Shown here piece by piece: positions 35,364 to 48,380 of a DNA stretch of 64,000 nt (the first letter of the stretch is position 1; every line of letters starts with the position of its first letter). Source of the DNA: Pontederia crassipes. Lineage: Eukaryota; Streptophyta; Magnoliopsida; Commelinales; Pontederiaceae. A model generated the notes under the pieces. That model was not told the DNA's origin and made no database searches. It saw nothing but the letters and a program-made list of their open reading frames with translations. Made by a program: the position numbers and the translations under genes. The stretch is from contig CM060188.1 in assembly GCA_030549335.1 (NCBI GenBank), forward strand, positions 64,982,696 through 65,046,695. Direction: 5' to 3'.

Positions 35364-38300
35364 TCATTCAGACTCGCTAGGAGGCTTCTCCTTGGGGTGT
35401 TTGGAACCATAGTGATCCTTTAATTGGTTCTGATTTGCAAGTTGCACCTGAAACAAGTTAAATTTGTAAGACATGGAGTCTCCTATGGTAATAGTATAAG
35501 GTGGTGTTTTTTTAAGACAAAATATAAACAAAAGTTCTTAAAGGTATAGTTACTCCAAAAGAATGTTGCTTTGTTCTGATCATTAAAAACGTAGCTAAGC
35601 TCAACTATACAAATGAAACTGCTCATTTGCATGCTAGTTAGTTCAAATCTCAGGTGAGCCACTCCCTTCATTTTTTTTCTTTTCTTTGACATTAATAGAA
35701 CCAACATACAGAGAACAAGCAGTGATACAAGTAAGGCCACTTCAGTCTGAGAGAAGAGCTACTTCCACCATTCATACATGAAACGAAATTAGGAATAATT
35801 TTACTTACACTAATCCTTTAAGTTCATCAACCTTTGCGAAAATATTTCAAGAATGCACATCAAACCAATAGCATGGCTGCCATGCCATGGAGACATAGCA
35901 CGAAGGTCATACCTCCCTTCCTCTCTCTTTGACCACATGGTAGCCATTCCCTCTATAAAAGGATGCCCCTTGCTGCCCCAAAGTGTGTGCAAGTGTTGTT
36001 TGTGAGCTCTTGTGTAAAGGGGTGTGTGTGGAGTGGTGGTGAGAGGAATTAAGGTGTTCCTTAAGTATTGAGCCTGTGTAGCCATCTTCCTCACATCCGT
36101 GTGCTCTCTCTCTTCTCCCCTTGCATTTGAGCTATGATGTTGTGCTCCATTTCCACCTGATTTGGTTCCCAACCATGTGCACGAGTGCAAAACATCATAC
36201 GTTTGTGGAAAAGATGCATAGACGATCTGCTTCCGCATTCGAGGTACTCCGTGAATACTCTACAATATTATTTACATTATTATTCTACAGGACAGTTACC
36301 AGGGATGTAACTGTCCTGTTTTATTCCATTTAAATTAAGTTATAGCTCAGACATTGTGGACACGGACTATATAGTTGTCACAATATTGACATCAACATTC
36401 TATTAGCACAGTTCACATGCCAACTATTCTTCTAAAGTTTGTGGAAAAGCTGCATAGACGATCTGCTTCCACATTCGAGGTACTCCATGAATACTCTACA
36501 ATATTGTTTATATTATTATTCTACAGGATAGCTACCAGGGATGTAACTGTCCTGTTTTATTCCATTTAAATTAAGTTATAGCTCAGACATTGTGGACAAG
36601 GAGTCAAGGAGTCAAGGACTATATAGTTAGTCACAGTATTGACATCAACATTCTATTAGCACATATTGAGAAAATAGCTCACATATTGAGAAAAGTGAAA
36701 TCATTATAATTAATCAATATGGATTTGGACCAAGAAAAATGCAGTAAACACTGCATAGGTTGTGCCAAGTGCCAACCAGATAAGCACAATTCTCCATATA
36801 GGAAAAAGGGAATCTGGCTTTCAAACATGGTTTAATTGGACTCTCTGCTAGTTCAAAAACTTAGCTCAAATTTCTATCCCGAAACCTCTGGTTCATGCCG
36901 AGTGACATTAAAAGTGAAGCAAATAAGTGATGTATGACGACTAGGTTTATGAGCCTTCAGTTCGTCGCATTTGGTTACGGGTCTTCTTTACTTTAGTTTT
37001 ATTAGTCTGCTTTCTTTTTACTCTTGTTCTTTTTATTATTTGAAACCCAACATCTTTGTAACTTTATATAAATCCTGTGAAAGAAGATACTTCTAGACTT
37101 CAATGAATGAAATTAGTTTATTTCTCTGACGTGGAAAATTTATAGGTTTAAGATCAGTTGAATTTAATTAGGAACATGGATCAATGTTCAGTGTTTAGGC
37201 ATTAACAAGAGCCTGTGTGATAAATTGTGAAACCCAAATGCTTTCTCTTTGACACCTAGGCCATGTTTGGTTAGTGGTTAACTATTCAAATAATATGAAG
37301 AATAATTCACCTAGTTTAACTATTCTTTAAGGTGCTGTTTGGTAGGAGAATAAAAGGTAGAATTAGACTTTATTCTATTATATTCTACCAAACAATAGCC
37401 TTAACCTCAAATAATGATTATGGGCAAAGTTGGAATTAAAAGAAAAAGTTATTCCCTGTCAACAGTAAGTTTAGCAAGAATTGGTTTATTCCTGGCTCTA
37501 CTTTCAAAAAAATTAATAATTCTTAGGAATAAATTAAATTTATTCAATTAACAGTAGTAAGGAGACAAACAGCATCTAAGGGGTGCTTGTTTTCAGAATA
37601 ACTCTTCAATAATGGTGTTATTCGCCTGAATAAAACCAAACAGAAGTAAAAAAAATTGCTGTCCAATCAGTTTTGTTAACCCAATTAACACCTAGATTTC
37701 TATCCTAATCTAGTTTAAGTATTCATCTAAGAAGCAGGAGTTATTATTCTGCAATTTTTACAAAAAAAAACGTATCTATATTCTGTAATTTCAAAAAGAT
37801 GTCATGATAACCAAACACAACTTTGTTGAGTTTATTCATTCAAGAATAATATTAATGAATAACAAATCCATCAGAATTATAATTCTTATTTCTTGAATAA
37901 TAAACCTTCAACCAAACACCCCCTAACATATCAAGAATAAAAAAATAATTGTATTTGGATAAAAAATGAATAACTGATTTTCAAGAGAGAAATTAACGAG
38001 TTAAACTATTCTTCTTGAACTGTTAACCTTTATTTTTCAAATTTTAAGATAACTTTTTCAAATTTCAAGATAACTTTTTCATATTTCAAGATAACTTTTT
38101 CAGATTTCAAAAAATTGACTGAATAATTAACCCAGTTTAATTTTTTTGATGTTTGGTTTTATCCACATGAATAAAGAGTTTATTCATCCTTTGTTCATCT
38201 ACCAAACATGGCCCTAGGGGGTGTTTGGTAGATGAATAAATGGGTGAATAATAAGGATAACGCCAAACATATCTAAAAATAAGGTTAATTAAACTTTTTT

Positions 38301-39296
38301 GAAACCACTTTTTTTATAATCATTACGATAGAATAACAATTCTTTGTTGATCTAAAGAACAAAACTATTCCATCTTTTATTTACTTTTTTAACTACATTT
38401 TATATTTTATTCACTTTATTCCAACCACAATTTAATCAAAAGAATAATTTGTTCTTTTAAAATAACTAAGAATACATATTCTACCTTCTTATTTTCGTAA
38501 ATCAAACACCCCCTATAGTTTATGAATGTTTACTGATGCTCCCGTCTTCAACTCACAAGTCACAAGGCCAATTCTTTTCATTCTTGTTACATAATTTCTT
38601 GTAACATGACTCTAACGCTTCAACTTTCTACATGCATACACATACACACAAGAGGGTTAGAATGTGAACATCTATATTCCTACAACAGACCGCTTATGAC
38701 TAGAGGTTGATATTATGCACCTATGTTTTGCTGTGTATGTAGAATTCTTTCTTGCAGACAACAAATCTTAAATTTTTCTGGCCAAAGCGGCTAACAGGAT
38801 TCAGAAGGTTCTTACTACCGAGACCCAAAGGAAGGCCAGATCATCAACTTTTGGCACAATTCTTTTCCTCTGAAGGGGAAAAAATATAATAGAAGCAAAG
38901 CTAACTTGTGAAGGCCATCAGGCACTGCACTGCAAACTTCAATCAAGATGTCTTATTGACTTAATCGCAAGGGAGTTGGAACACGAGGATCCACGAAGAA
39001 CACCGTGATTGAAGCAGAAACATAGACATGGTGGCCGGCGCTTTCAGGACGGAGTAGAATTCCTCAGTCAGAACGATAGCACAGAAGGAGAAGAGATGGG
39101 ATCTTGACGAGTTAATTTGATCAGAATTGGATTTAGATCCGCGGAGAGGCGTCCAACGGGGAAGTTTGATTACCTTGCAAATGGGGCAGACGACCTTGAG
39201 GCCGACGGCCCTCGCTTCAAGCTGCGATCCCTTGGCCTTCTGGTTCTTCTCGGCATTCTTACGCTGCGCCTCGATCTTCTGCTTTCCTCTCGCCAT
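35364..39296 (-). CDS. Small SERF-like/At2g23090-type C2H2 zinc-finger protein (two exons)
   Basis: Exon 1, 39296-39174 (41 codons): MARGKQKIEAQRKNAEKNQK, then ...VVCPICK. Exon 2, 35447-35364: VQLANQNQLKDHYGSKHPKE, then KPPSESE-stop. GT-AG junctions and phase 0 give 68 residues. The basic N terminus is of the 4F5/SERF type. CPIC in exon 1 and HYGSKH in exon 2 complete one C2H2 zinc finger split by the intron, as in the At2g23090/ZNF706 family. The function of that family is poorly known. The 3.7-kb intron is large for such a gene and holds nested MITEs and a tandem duplication. A GA/TC tract (39300-39335) lies just upstream of the ATG in the probable 5' UTR. Without exon 2 the exon-1 frame runs on into intron and looks like a false 111-codon protein. 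Confidence 0.92.
35954..35960 (+). promoter_or_regulatory. TATA box in LTR-like sequence within the intron
   Basis: TATAAAA followed by a GT-rich leader (35990-36110), running into the 236-bp duplicated unit. It looks like the U3-R part of a retroelement LTR in antisense orientation to the host gene; no LTR ends were identified. Confidence 0.4.
36201..36672 (+). repeat. 236-bp tandem duplication
   Basis: Copies start GTTTGTGGAAAA at 36201 and 36437, with about 95 percent identity by eye. Each contains the hairpin ACAGTTACCAGGGATGTAACTGT (the stem is weaker in copy 2, where the bases read ATAGCTACC). It sits in the intron of the zinc-finger gene. Confidence 0.92.
37331..37576. mobile_element. 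Tourist-like MITE, 246 bp
   Basis: Ends GGTGCTGTTTGGTAGGAG and, in reverse, GATGCTGTTTGTCTCCTT; flanked by TAA on both sides (37328-37330, 37577-37579). An inner palindrome (37331-37400) uses the same TGTTTGGTAG word. Confidence 0.82.
37580..37923. mobile_element. Tourist-like MITE, 344 bp, abutting the previous one
   Basis: Ends GGGGTGCTTGTTTTCAG and, in reverse, GGGGGTGTTTGGTTGAAG; flanked by TAA (37577-37579, 37924-37926). It shares the left TAA with its neighbour, so one inserted at the edge of the other. Confidence 0.8.
38217..38512. mobile_element. Harbinger-type MITE, about 296 bp
   Basis: Ends GGGGGTGTTTGGTAGATG and, in reverse, GGGGGTGTTTGATTTACG; CTA at both sides. It abuts the 955-bp element and shares its CTA. 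Confidence 0.75.
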
Positions 39297-39335
39297 CCTC
39301 TATCTCTCTCTCTCCCCCTCTCTCTCTCTCTCCCC

Positions 39336-42300
39336 TTTCGCGTGATTTATTTTGCCCCTTTTTCTAGATGCTCAGGAATCTCCACTTGTTGGAACGCAAA
39401 CAAAGATGCAGAGCAGGTGGGGTACGGGATTATAAATACCATGGGCAGTGTTGCCTCACGGAATATATAGTAATTAATAAAATAATATCATATTTTAATG
39501 ATAATTTATGATACCCTATCTTCATATTTTAATGATAATTTATGATATAGGCGAACAATTTATATTTGGATGATAAAAATAGTAATTAATATAATTGAAT
39601 TAAATAAGATTGATGAGACAAAAAACTTAAAATATGTGAAAAAAACTTTATTAAAATAATAAGGTGCTAATAATTTAAAATAACAATATGTATAAAAAAG
39701 GAGATGAGGGTCAAACGCTTATATATATATATAAGCAAAGGTAAAAATATGAAGTACGAGGGCATAATAAGTCATTATGATGATAATATGTGTCATTTAT
39801 TAATAATACTAATCATAATTATAATTTACAGTAAATTTAATTTCACTACGAGTAAGATTTTCAAAAGAAAATAAAAAAATCTTATAATAAAGTTGGTAAT
39901 CAATTAAATCTACAAAGTATATCTAATTTGATTAGGAATAGGATTTTCGATTTTGTTATGATAATTTGTGTTCCCAAATATAACTAATCCTTAAATATAG
40001 CCTTTATAATTAATCATAATCAATGTATCCTAATATTAACATGATAATAATAGCATCGAATTTCAAATCATAAACATAATAATAATCCTAATATATATAA
40101 ATATACACTATCAGATAACTTAAATTAATCATAAACTTAATCCTTCAAATTTGGAACGTAATATAAATAAATCTAGATATGTTAGTTTTATGTCCTAAAC
40201 ACGACTAATCATAATCATAGCTAATCGTTATACATTAAAATCTTAATCGGAAAAATGTATTGCATTAAAAATATATTTCATGGATTTTTTAATTAAAATT
40301 ACTAATCATAATAATATATAACAGTAATATACATATTTAATAATATTAATATATGTTGACTTTGTGTTCCTAAACATAAATAATCCTAATATTGACACGG
40401 ATAAGATAAAGTTAGTTTTAGATGTGTTTAAATAAAAAAGGATTAACAATTAAAGTATTTTACCTAACAATAAAAAATGTCATACGTGTAGCATGGATAA
40501 TTTATATTATAAAAAACTATAATTTTTTAAGATCGAAATAGTCCGAATTTACTGCTAAAATAAAAATTAAATATTTTTATCTATATTACCTAAAAAATTG
40601 CCATTTCAAATAAAAATAAATTGAAAACTTTAATATAATATTTTTTTATATTTCTGTAATAAATCTAAATTTGTAGAAGATTATATTTTTATTTTAATAT
40701 ATTAGTATAAGATATTAATATGATAGTTATAACTTATAAGGCAACTAATTTTAATCATTGTATCCAATATTAATACTTAAAATGCTCCAACCTATTTTAA
40801 AAACTATTCCAAAACAAAATTCTAATCAAATTCTTAGTCAATTTTATTTCGGAAGTTGGAAGGTAATCTTTTAAATAAATTAATAAAATTATGAATGGTA
40901 ATGTATTTCAAATTCTATTTATAATCTAGATACATAAAAGAACTGTCATATAATAAAAGTAATGTTTAAATAAAAAAATAAATATTTTAATTACTTTTTA
41001 AATTTCCTTGGATACTAAGATTTATATTTTAAATTATTTTTAATTTTTAAACAACATATATATTCATAATTAAAAAACAACGTATTTTTTTATCACACAT
41101 TAAAAATAATTTACAATAAAAGTTTGTTATAATCCTAATCTTTTATAGCAATAAGATATCTCCTACTCCGAATACATATATATTAAAACTTAGTTTATCT
41201 CTGATATGCATAGTTATTTGTTATCTTTCAATATTCCTAATATATTAATAAGATCCAAAGACATATCATATTATTAACTATAATAAATATATATTTCCAA
41301 TTATTAAAATTTTTGAATTTCCCATAAAATATTAAGTATATTATAATGAAAAGTTTGTTATATTCATAAACCTATAATAAAAAGAAGATCAAATCCAAAA
41401 GGTAAATATTTTAATTTTTAAACAGATAAATATTTTAATCACTTTTTATATTTCCGTTGATATAAAATTTATATTTTTTTTATTATTCCTGATTTTTTTA
41501 AATGTTAATAATTATAGAATATGTCATAAGTAGTTGTTTTAGTCAGATTAATTTTTTAAAAAAAAATCTTTTTGTCTGGATTAAACCAAGAAAACCTGTT
41601 CTTTTTAAAATATATTAAAAAGGCATACCATAGAATATGAAATTTATGTATAAGCGGTGGATTTTTCTTTGTTAATAAAAAATAAATATTTTAATCACAT
41701 TTTAAATTTCCTTTCGACAATATAATTTATACTTTTTACTTTTATTTTTTTAAAAAAGATAACAATAATTATAGAATATTTAATGTACTAATATATGTAT
41801 AAGCAGTGGTTTTAGTCAGACGAACTAAAAAATATCTTTTTTATCTCGATTAAACAAAGAAAAACCTTTTCTTTTAAATAAAGAGAATGTTTTTTTCTTA
41901 CAAAGAATAAAATAAAATCATGTTGTAACAACACATATATATAATGAAAAATTTAATTAGACAAAACATTGAAAAGTTAATTGAACTTGCATGTAAGTGG
42001 AAATTGAGTTGAACTGAAATATTTGTATGTAAATAAAAGTGGAGGCATAACAAAGATTTAAAATTTCTAAAGTTTGATTTTTATATTTTAATTTTTTTTA
42101 TGATATGTTAGTATATGTATAAGTAGGATTTTTAGTGCATTTAACTAAAATTCATTTTTAATTATATAAATAAAAAATCATTCTTGAATAACATGTGTAT
42201 AATTAAAAATTAAATGAGATTAACTAGGAATAGAAGTTTTCAGATGAATCAAGCTAAGAAAATATATATATAATTAGTTTATAAGTAAATCTATTCTTAA

Positions 42301-42496
42301 ATACACATATAACAATTGTACCTAAGCTAAAATGACGAAAAATAAAGATATTATTTATTTTGAATAAATCGTGTAGGACAATTTTGTTTGTTTGAGATTA
42401 TTAAGATAATATTTCAATTCGAATGAGTATGTAGATTACCTCACTCTACATTTTGATATAGATAATTTATTTATTATTATTTAATTTAAGATGAAG

Positions 42497-42539
<43 letters not shown>

Positions 42540-43590
42540 TAATTTGATAATAAAAAGTTATCATCTAGGTCAAATAAATATGACCGTGGAATTTATCATA
42601 TTCGTTAAAATAATTTTACTACATCCGTTGAATAATAAAAAAATTTTGATCTTAATCAAATTCACTATTTAACTAATAGGAAATAATATATAATTGTTTT
42701 ACTAATTTAATGATTTTAGATGGAATGCTCTACGTATGATTTTATTTCTTTTCACTTTCCTCATGAGTTCAGCTCCTTTCCATATTTTGAAGAATAATTT
42801 TTAAATTCGATTTAACATTTCTTTATTAAATAAAAAAATTTAATACTTTTTTCTATAAGAAAAATGCAATAGAAAAATTCTTGTTTTGTCCATTTATACA
42901 TATAAATGTTCATATATACAGGACAATATAATTTAATATAATTTACACTATTATGTTTTAATTTTTTTCATGTCAATTCAATTATTTTTCTCTAAATAAA
43001 CTAATCCATTTATCATATTTAATCAAAAAATATTTTTTAAATTAACTAAATATTATGACATTATAATTTTATTTTATAATATCCGTGCATCGCATGAGAT
43101 TTAGGACTAGTTAGTCAAATACAAAAAAAAGTTATAAATTAACTTTGATTGCTCTTTATATCAATTAAATACATTAGGTTTTTTTTACTTCAGTAAAATA
43201 AGCATTTAAAAAAAAAAACTAGACATTTAGAAGGCGCGCACAAGTCCTTTTTTTCTTTATCCCAAATATAAATTCAATTAAAGTACCAGAAATTGAGCAA
43301 GTTCAGCTAATTAGCAAATAAAAAAAGAGTAAACCAAGTTAAAGTGGATGAAGGAAAGACTACGCTTATGAGTCCCTCGTATGCTGCACAAAAAGTATGC
43401 AAGTTGTGCAACATATAACTAACTCATAGATTAATAAATTAAGAATGCTCGAATTCAATTTTTCGGCGTAAAACTTATCTACCATTTCGTTCTCTAATGA
43501 TTAAAAAAACTTGAATTTATTATCTTTTGCTTAAAACTCATATATATATATATATATATAGCTTTCTCGTACACTTTCTTTTATAATTGG
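39336..43590. other. Extremely AT-rich spacer
   Basis: No genes. A degenerate repeat of about 250 bp recurs at about 41430-41600 and 41690-41880, with weaker relatives near 40980 and 42080 (shared words TTTTAATCAC, ATTATAGAATAT, GGTTTTAGTCAGA, CGATTAAAC/GGATTAAAC). (AT)n runs lie at 42498-42535 and 43540-43560. It looks like heavily decayed repeats. Confidence 0.6.
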
Positions 43591-43770
43591 AAAAAGAATT
43601 GCAGGATAGAGCCCTTGCAACGTACTTGTGTTGTCGCATTTGCAATCACATTCTGATACAAGCTATGCGTCTTGTATGCGCATCGCAAGCAGTCAATTAG
43701 AGTACATACATTGCAGAAGCGAAATCCGACACATAAGGGAACCCAAAAAGGAGGTGGATATGGAGAGCTT

Positions 43771-46578
43771 CTAGTCTGGCAAAGCTGTTCCCCTTTCCAA
43801 ATTGTTCTTGATTTCAAGAGTGTACTTGCCAAATGCTCGCTCGATCTTCTTATTGAAGTGCTCGTTTCTATCATTAATGGCGTCAATGTCCTTCTCTTCA
43901 TGAAACTTCCGTCTTCTGCTAAATGATTTCTTCTTTGCCTCCCGGTCCTGAAGCTCCTTGACCATTCTATCAATGTTTTCGTCAGGGACCTTGGAAACCT
44001 GGACAAAATAATTAGAAAGAATTAAGCACGTGTGAACCATATCATCGTGCAGTTGGCAGTTCTGCTACTTGATGCAAGTACCTACCTTCCCATACTGAAG
44101 ACTAGATGCGCCACGGTAGAATTCGGAGTCATCTTCCTTTGCTTTGTTATATGCCTCCATATCAACTTCTATGTTCTTGGTTCGCTTTTTATAAGCATTG
44201 TAAAGTGTTTTCTGGTTGAAAACTGTTGGAAGAAGATCATAAGCTCATTGTTCAGAAAGAATCGTCAAACGAGAAGAACAATTTCCTAAAGTTCTCTCCC
44301 AAAATTAAAGGAAAACCTGCATCTTCCACAATCAGTAAGGACTAAGGAGAGAGCACTACATTAGATTACAGGCAAATAGTAAACACAAAAGCACGTCAAT
44401 GCTATCAGTCACACACGATTTACATATGCTAAATACTTCAGTTCAGATGGGGGGGGGGGGGGGGGGGGGACTATAACATAATGGTTGCCCAAATTCTTCA
44501 AAACTTAAAACAAGAGTTGTTCTGACTGTTCATGACTCATTTTTTATCATAATGTGAGCAACGTGATTGAAGACCCCCTCTCAAAAAAAGAAAGTGATTG
44601 AAGATCTAATAGTGCTATGTCATTGGACAGTCACCAACAGAGAATGAAAAAAGAAACAAAATATCATGACCTTGGCTTCACTCAGAGGTAAAAATATAAC
44701 AAATTAATCAATAATGACGCTGTCAATTTCCGGTTACTGGAGTCAGAGTTATGAAGGGAAGCAAGATCACAAATGTCGTTTATGAATGCACAAATATGGC
44801 TTTGGAATTTGGTGTGCTGTCAGCATAAACAGACAGGAGAAAAGAGGTTGTTCCAAAACTTACCATCCCAACCATGTGGTGCAGGTTCCTTCTCCCACTT
44901 CTTATATTTTGTTTCAGCCATTTCTTGAGTGTCAAGCATGTAAGCCTTTTGCATATCCAAACCATTTGAATCAAGCAACTTCCCGATCTTCTTTTTCCTT
45001 TCGTCTAGCCACTTTTGCTTGGAGATACCCCTTGACTCAGCTGGAGCTTCCATTTTCTTCTTCTCTTCTACCATTGCCATTTGATTGGCCTTCTTAGCTT
45101 CCAGCTGCACACACACATTCATAAATCTATGATGGAAGGCAAGCAAATGAAAAAGATGGAAACAAGGTTTTTGTTAATTTCGTAAGAGGGTCATGTAATA
45201 ATAGAAAACTGACATCAGCAAGATGTCTTTACCAATCTCTGTTTTAACTTGGCCATTTTATCCCATTTATTAGTGAGTTTTGGATTTCCCAATTCAGCAA
45301 CACCTTCTTCATGATTGACATTGTGACTACCACTCTGATCAGAATCATCCGAGGGTTCAGGAGCACCAGTTGTTTGTTGTGTATCTAAAAAAAAAGATGT
45401 GCTTTGTTAATAAGATAGACAAACTTGAATGACATCAATAAATCGTTAACAAAACATCTCTACAGGCTTCTTATTAGAGTCTCTAGAACGTACACAATAC
45501 GTTTTTAGAGATAGACATTGTGTCAGCTAGAAGTATGGTCCTACAAAGTTGAAATATATATCACTGAAAAAATCAACACATCACACAAGGGCAAATAAAA
45601 CAGAAAACAAAAGATAGATAGTTTAGCCCAGACGATATTATTTATCTGATAGAGCCCAACTTGGATTGATTTAATTCATCTTCTTTCTATTCGATCTGGT
45701 TTTTACCTATCTAATTCAATATGTTAGTAGTCTAATGTTTTTATTTGGCTGTCACTTGGAGGAATATAAGCACCACGGAGAGACATGAGTTATTTGGTTC
45801 CACCTCCCAGCATAGATGTTCTAATGACAAAGAAACTCATAAGCAATCATATCCTAACAGTCTAATGCCCTATCCCTTTTTCCCAAAATCGATATACATG
45901 CTGATAAGTTCAACAAACAAAAATTTCATACTGCATAAAATTCAAGCATCTTTGATGGCCTTATATTATTGTAAGTTGCTGGAATTCATAGTCAAGAAAA
46001 AGCAATATCAAAAGTTTGGATATCTCTCATACATGAAGCAACGAACAAACCTGATACATCCTTCTCCACGAGTTCCCTTGCGTCTGCAATTTTCCTGTAG
46101 CAGAACTCGCTGCACTCGTGGTACGGGTTCGCGGCGTTGATGCAACTGGGATGCACCATCCTTTCCTTGGGCTCTTTCTCTGCATCCTTTTTGCTCTCTA
46201 AAGCAACTACAAAATTAAAACAAAAAAAAGACGACTTTTCAATACGTATTACCGAATCGCATGATGCAAAAAGATTGGTATTAGTTGCCCCGAAAGAATC
46301 TAGAGTCCGAAGAAGGATTTCATCTTTCAATCAATATTAACCATTGCTGCACATAAACCTCAAGAATAAAACACAATTCCTATGCAACAAAAAATAACTT
46401 AACGGTAATTAGCATACAAATTTGAGATTCGTGAACAAAAACGGGGAAAGGCCAGAGCTTTACCTTCCTCTTCCCGAGCTTTTGCTTCGGCGATGCGTTT
46501 AAAGCAGTACTCGACGCACTCATGGTAGGGATTGGAGGAGTTGATGCAATCGGGATGCGATCTCCCTCCCTTCTCCAT
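43771..46578 (-). CDS. SYF2: Pre-mRNA-splicing factor SYF2 (six exons)
   Basis: Exons 46578-46464, 46206-46051, 45384-45233, 45104-44864, 44222-44086 and 43998-43771 join with consistent phases and GT-AG sites to give 342 residues. SYF2 is a component of the Prp19/NineTeen-associated spliceosome that acts at catalytic activation, in the nucleus. The C-terminal two thirds is the canonical SYF2 domain: KWDKMAKLKQRL, KYKKWEKEPAPHGWD, NQKTLYNAYKKRTKNIEVDM, SSLQYGKVSKVPDENIDRMV, then INDRNEHFNKKIERAFGKYT and a C terminus ERGTALPD. The N terminus carries two copies of a Cys-His motif, one per exon: HPDCINSSNPYHECVEYC (residues 8-25) and HPSCINAANPYHECSEFC in exon 2. The start is the first ATG before the first motif. 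The frame is intact throughout, so it is probably functional. A 21-G run lies in intron 4. Confidence 0.95.
44449..44469. repeat. Homopolymer run of 21 G in SYF2 intron 4
   Basis: Poly-G on plus (poly-C in the transcript) between exons 4 and 5. Its length is prone to sequencing error. Confidence 0.9.
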
Positions 46579-46599
46579 CCTCCCGCCTTCGAGAGGTTT

Positions 46600-48380
46600 C
46601 CTTGGCGGAGATCGATAGATCTGATAAGAACTAAGAACCCTAAAACCTTTTTCTCCCCCTTTTGCCGTGTGGATATAGATGAACGAAAAACCGGACCCAA
46701 CCGGCCGGTTTAAACGCTGTACTCGTCATATCGCCGTCGGTTCGATTTCTATTCAAAAACATCAAACCAACGAGAGGCATATATTTTAAAGTTTAGACTT
46801 TAGGCTAGATAATAATGATATATATAATATAACTAGTTTAACTTAATCCCGCTTCGCACAATTTAAATATATTTAAAGAATAAATTTAAATATACAAATA
46901 AAATATAAATTTTTATTTTTATTACAATGTATAATATATAAGCATTATTTTTGTAACATACAAATATTAGTTAATGTTATATTTTAAAACATTTAATATG
47001 ATTACAAAAAATATTATGTCTTTTATAATATTAGAATAAATATTATTCTACATTCATGTGTATATGACCGCTAAAAGTTAAGTACATAAGAGCAAGAACA
47101 GAAGGTTTCTTACTTTATTATGAAACTTATTAAAAGAACTTTGAATGTCGAAAGCTTGAAAGCAAGAAAAGTCCTTTTTGTTATTGATAATTAGTAAATA
47201 TTTTATCTATATTAATATTAAATATTAAAAGCAAGTTAAACCAATTAAGGTTCCAGAAAAGTTAAGTCCACAACAACTTGTTTTGCTGCAATGAGATTTC
47301 CTTGCAGGAGTATTCAACGGCTTTGTAAAGAAAAAAAAATCAAATTTCAAAATCAGTCCACATAAATTTTTAAGACAATCAAATCTATAAGACTTCAGCG
47401 AACACATTATCTAAAAAATCAGTTATCATTTGAAAAAAGTAGCTCCCAAAAGTAACCCCAAACACAATAAGATCAAAAGATAGAAAGCAAGTTAACTCAT
47501 ATAAACCACAAACTTTAATGCTACAGTAACAATATAGCGTGTAAAAAATCTTTCACGCTAATCATCATATTACGTTGTATAAAAGAACAAAGAAAAAACA
47601 TATCTTCTATACAATAGGCAAAGAAGAATAAACATACAAGAAACGAAAGAGATTCATGAGATAAAGAGCAAAAAGGTGCAAGCTACTTTCTTAATTATTT
47701 TAACTGACTATTTGAGTTCGGAAACAATCCATAAGCAATCAAAATTTCAACACCGACCAAAATTACGCCTATCCACATTCAACCAACAACCAAAGAGGAG
47801 GAAAGCCTAAAAGTCTTGCGATGCAGCCCAATCTTAGCTTTCCCATACCCCTTCAGTTATTAAACATGACGACGTGCCAATATTCCTGTACCGCGACAGA
47901 AAGATTAGAGAGTGGGGAGGGGCAGTTGCGAAGGGGGAGCCCGACGTAGCGATGGAGTGGGAGAAAGGAAAAATAATAAGCAATATTTGTATAATACATG
48001 GAAAGAACAATTATATACATCAATCTTCGTCTCGAATTCCAAGGTGCAATCACAAACATGACAGTCAACACGACGACAATGCGTCCTTGAATTTTCTATT
48101 TTAACAAAAGCAAATACCTACGAGGCATATATTATTATTATCCTTCAAATATCAGGTGAGTTGCTGCAGTTAGAAAGGGTCAAAAGGAAAAAAGATAGAA
48201 GGGCACCTCCTCCCCGCAGTTTGGGCAATAACCCTTTAAAGCCACTAAGTCTTTCAAAAGACCTTGCAATGCTTGGCCTAAAAAATCAGAATCAACACGG
48301 TAATAAACCATTGGACACGAGAGGAAAAAGGATCACTAACAAACTTTTATTCTTGTAAATAATTTTGTTTCTAACCTGTA
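46600..48380. other. Spacer and promoter side of SYF2
   Basis: The SYF2 leader and promoter should lie just right of 46578; no clear TATA was found. From 46790 the DNA is AT-rich without genes. 47850-48350 has short ORFs on both strands without resemblance to known proteins. Confidence 0.4.

Larger units (their letters stand above)
37259..38213. mobile_element. PIF/Harbinger-type MITE hosting two younger MITEs
   Basis: Ends GGCCATGTTTGGTT and ACCAAACATGGCC, an inverted pair, flanked by CTA on both sides (37256-37258, 38214-38216). The 3-bp duplication fits PIF/Harbinger. About 590 bp of its 955 bp are the two inner elements. Noncoding. Confidence 0.82.

Noticed and set aside
38961..39173. 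Continuation of the zinc-finger ORF into SKSNSDQINSS...
   Set aside because: This is intron read-through; a proper donor at 39173 and a matching exon at 35447 complete the known family.
44449..44469. Poly-G run as a functional G-quadruplex
   Set aside because: A single intronic homopolymer on the non-transcript strand; more likely slippage or a sequencing artefact.
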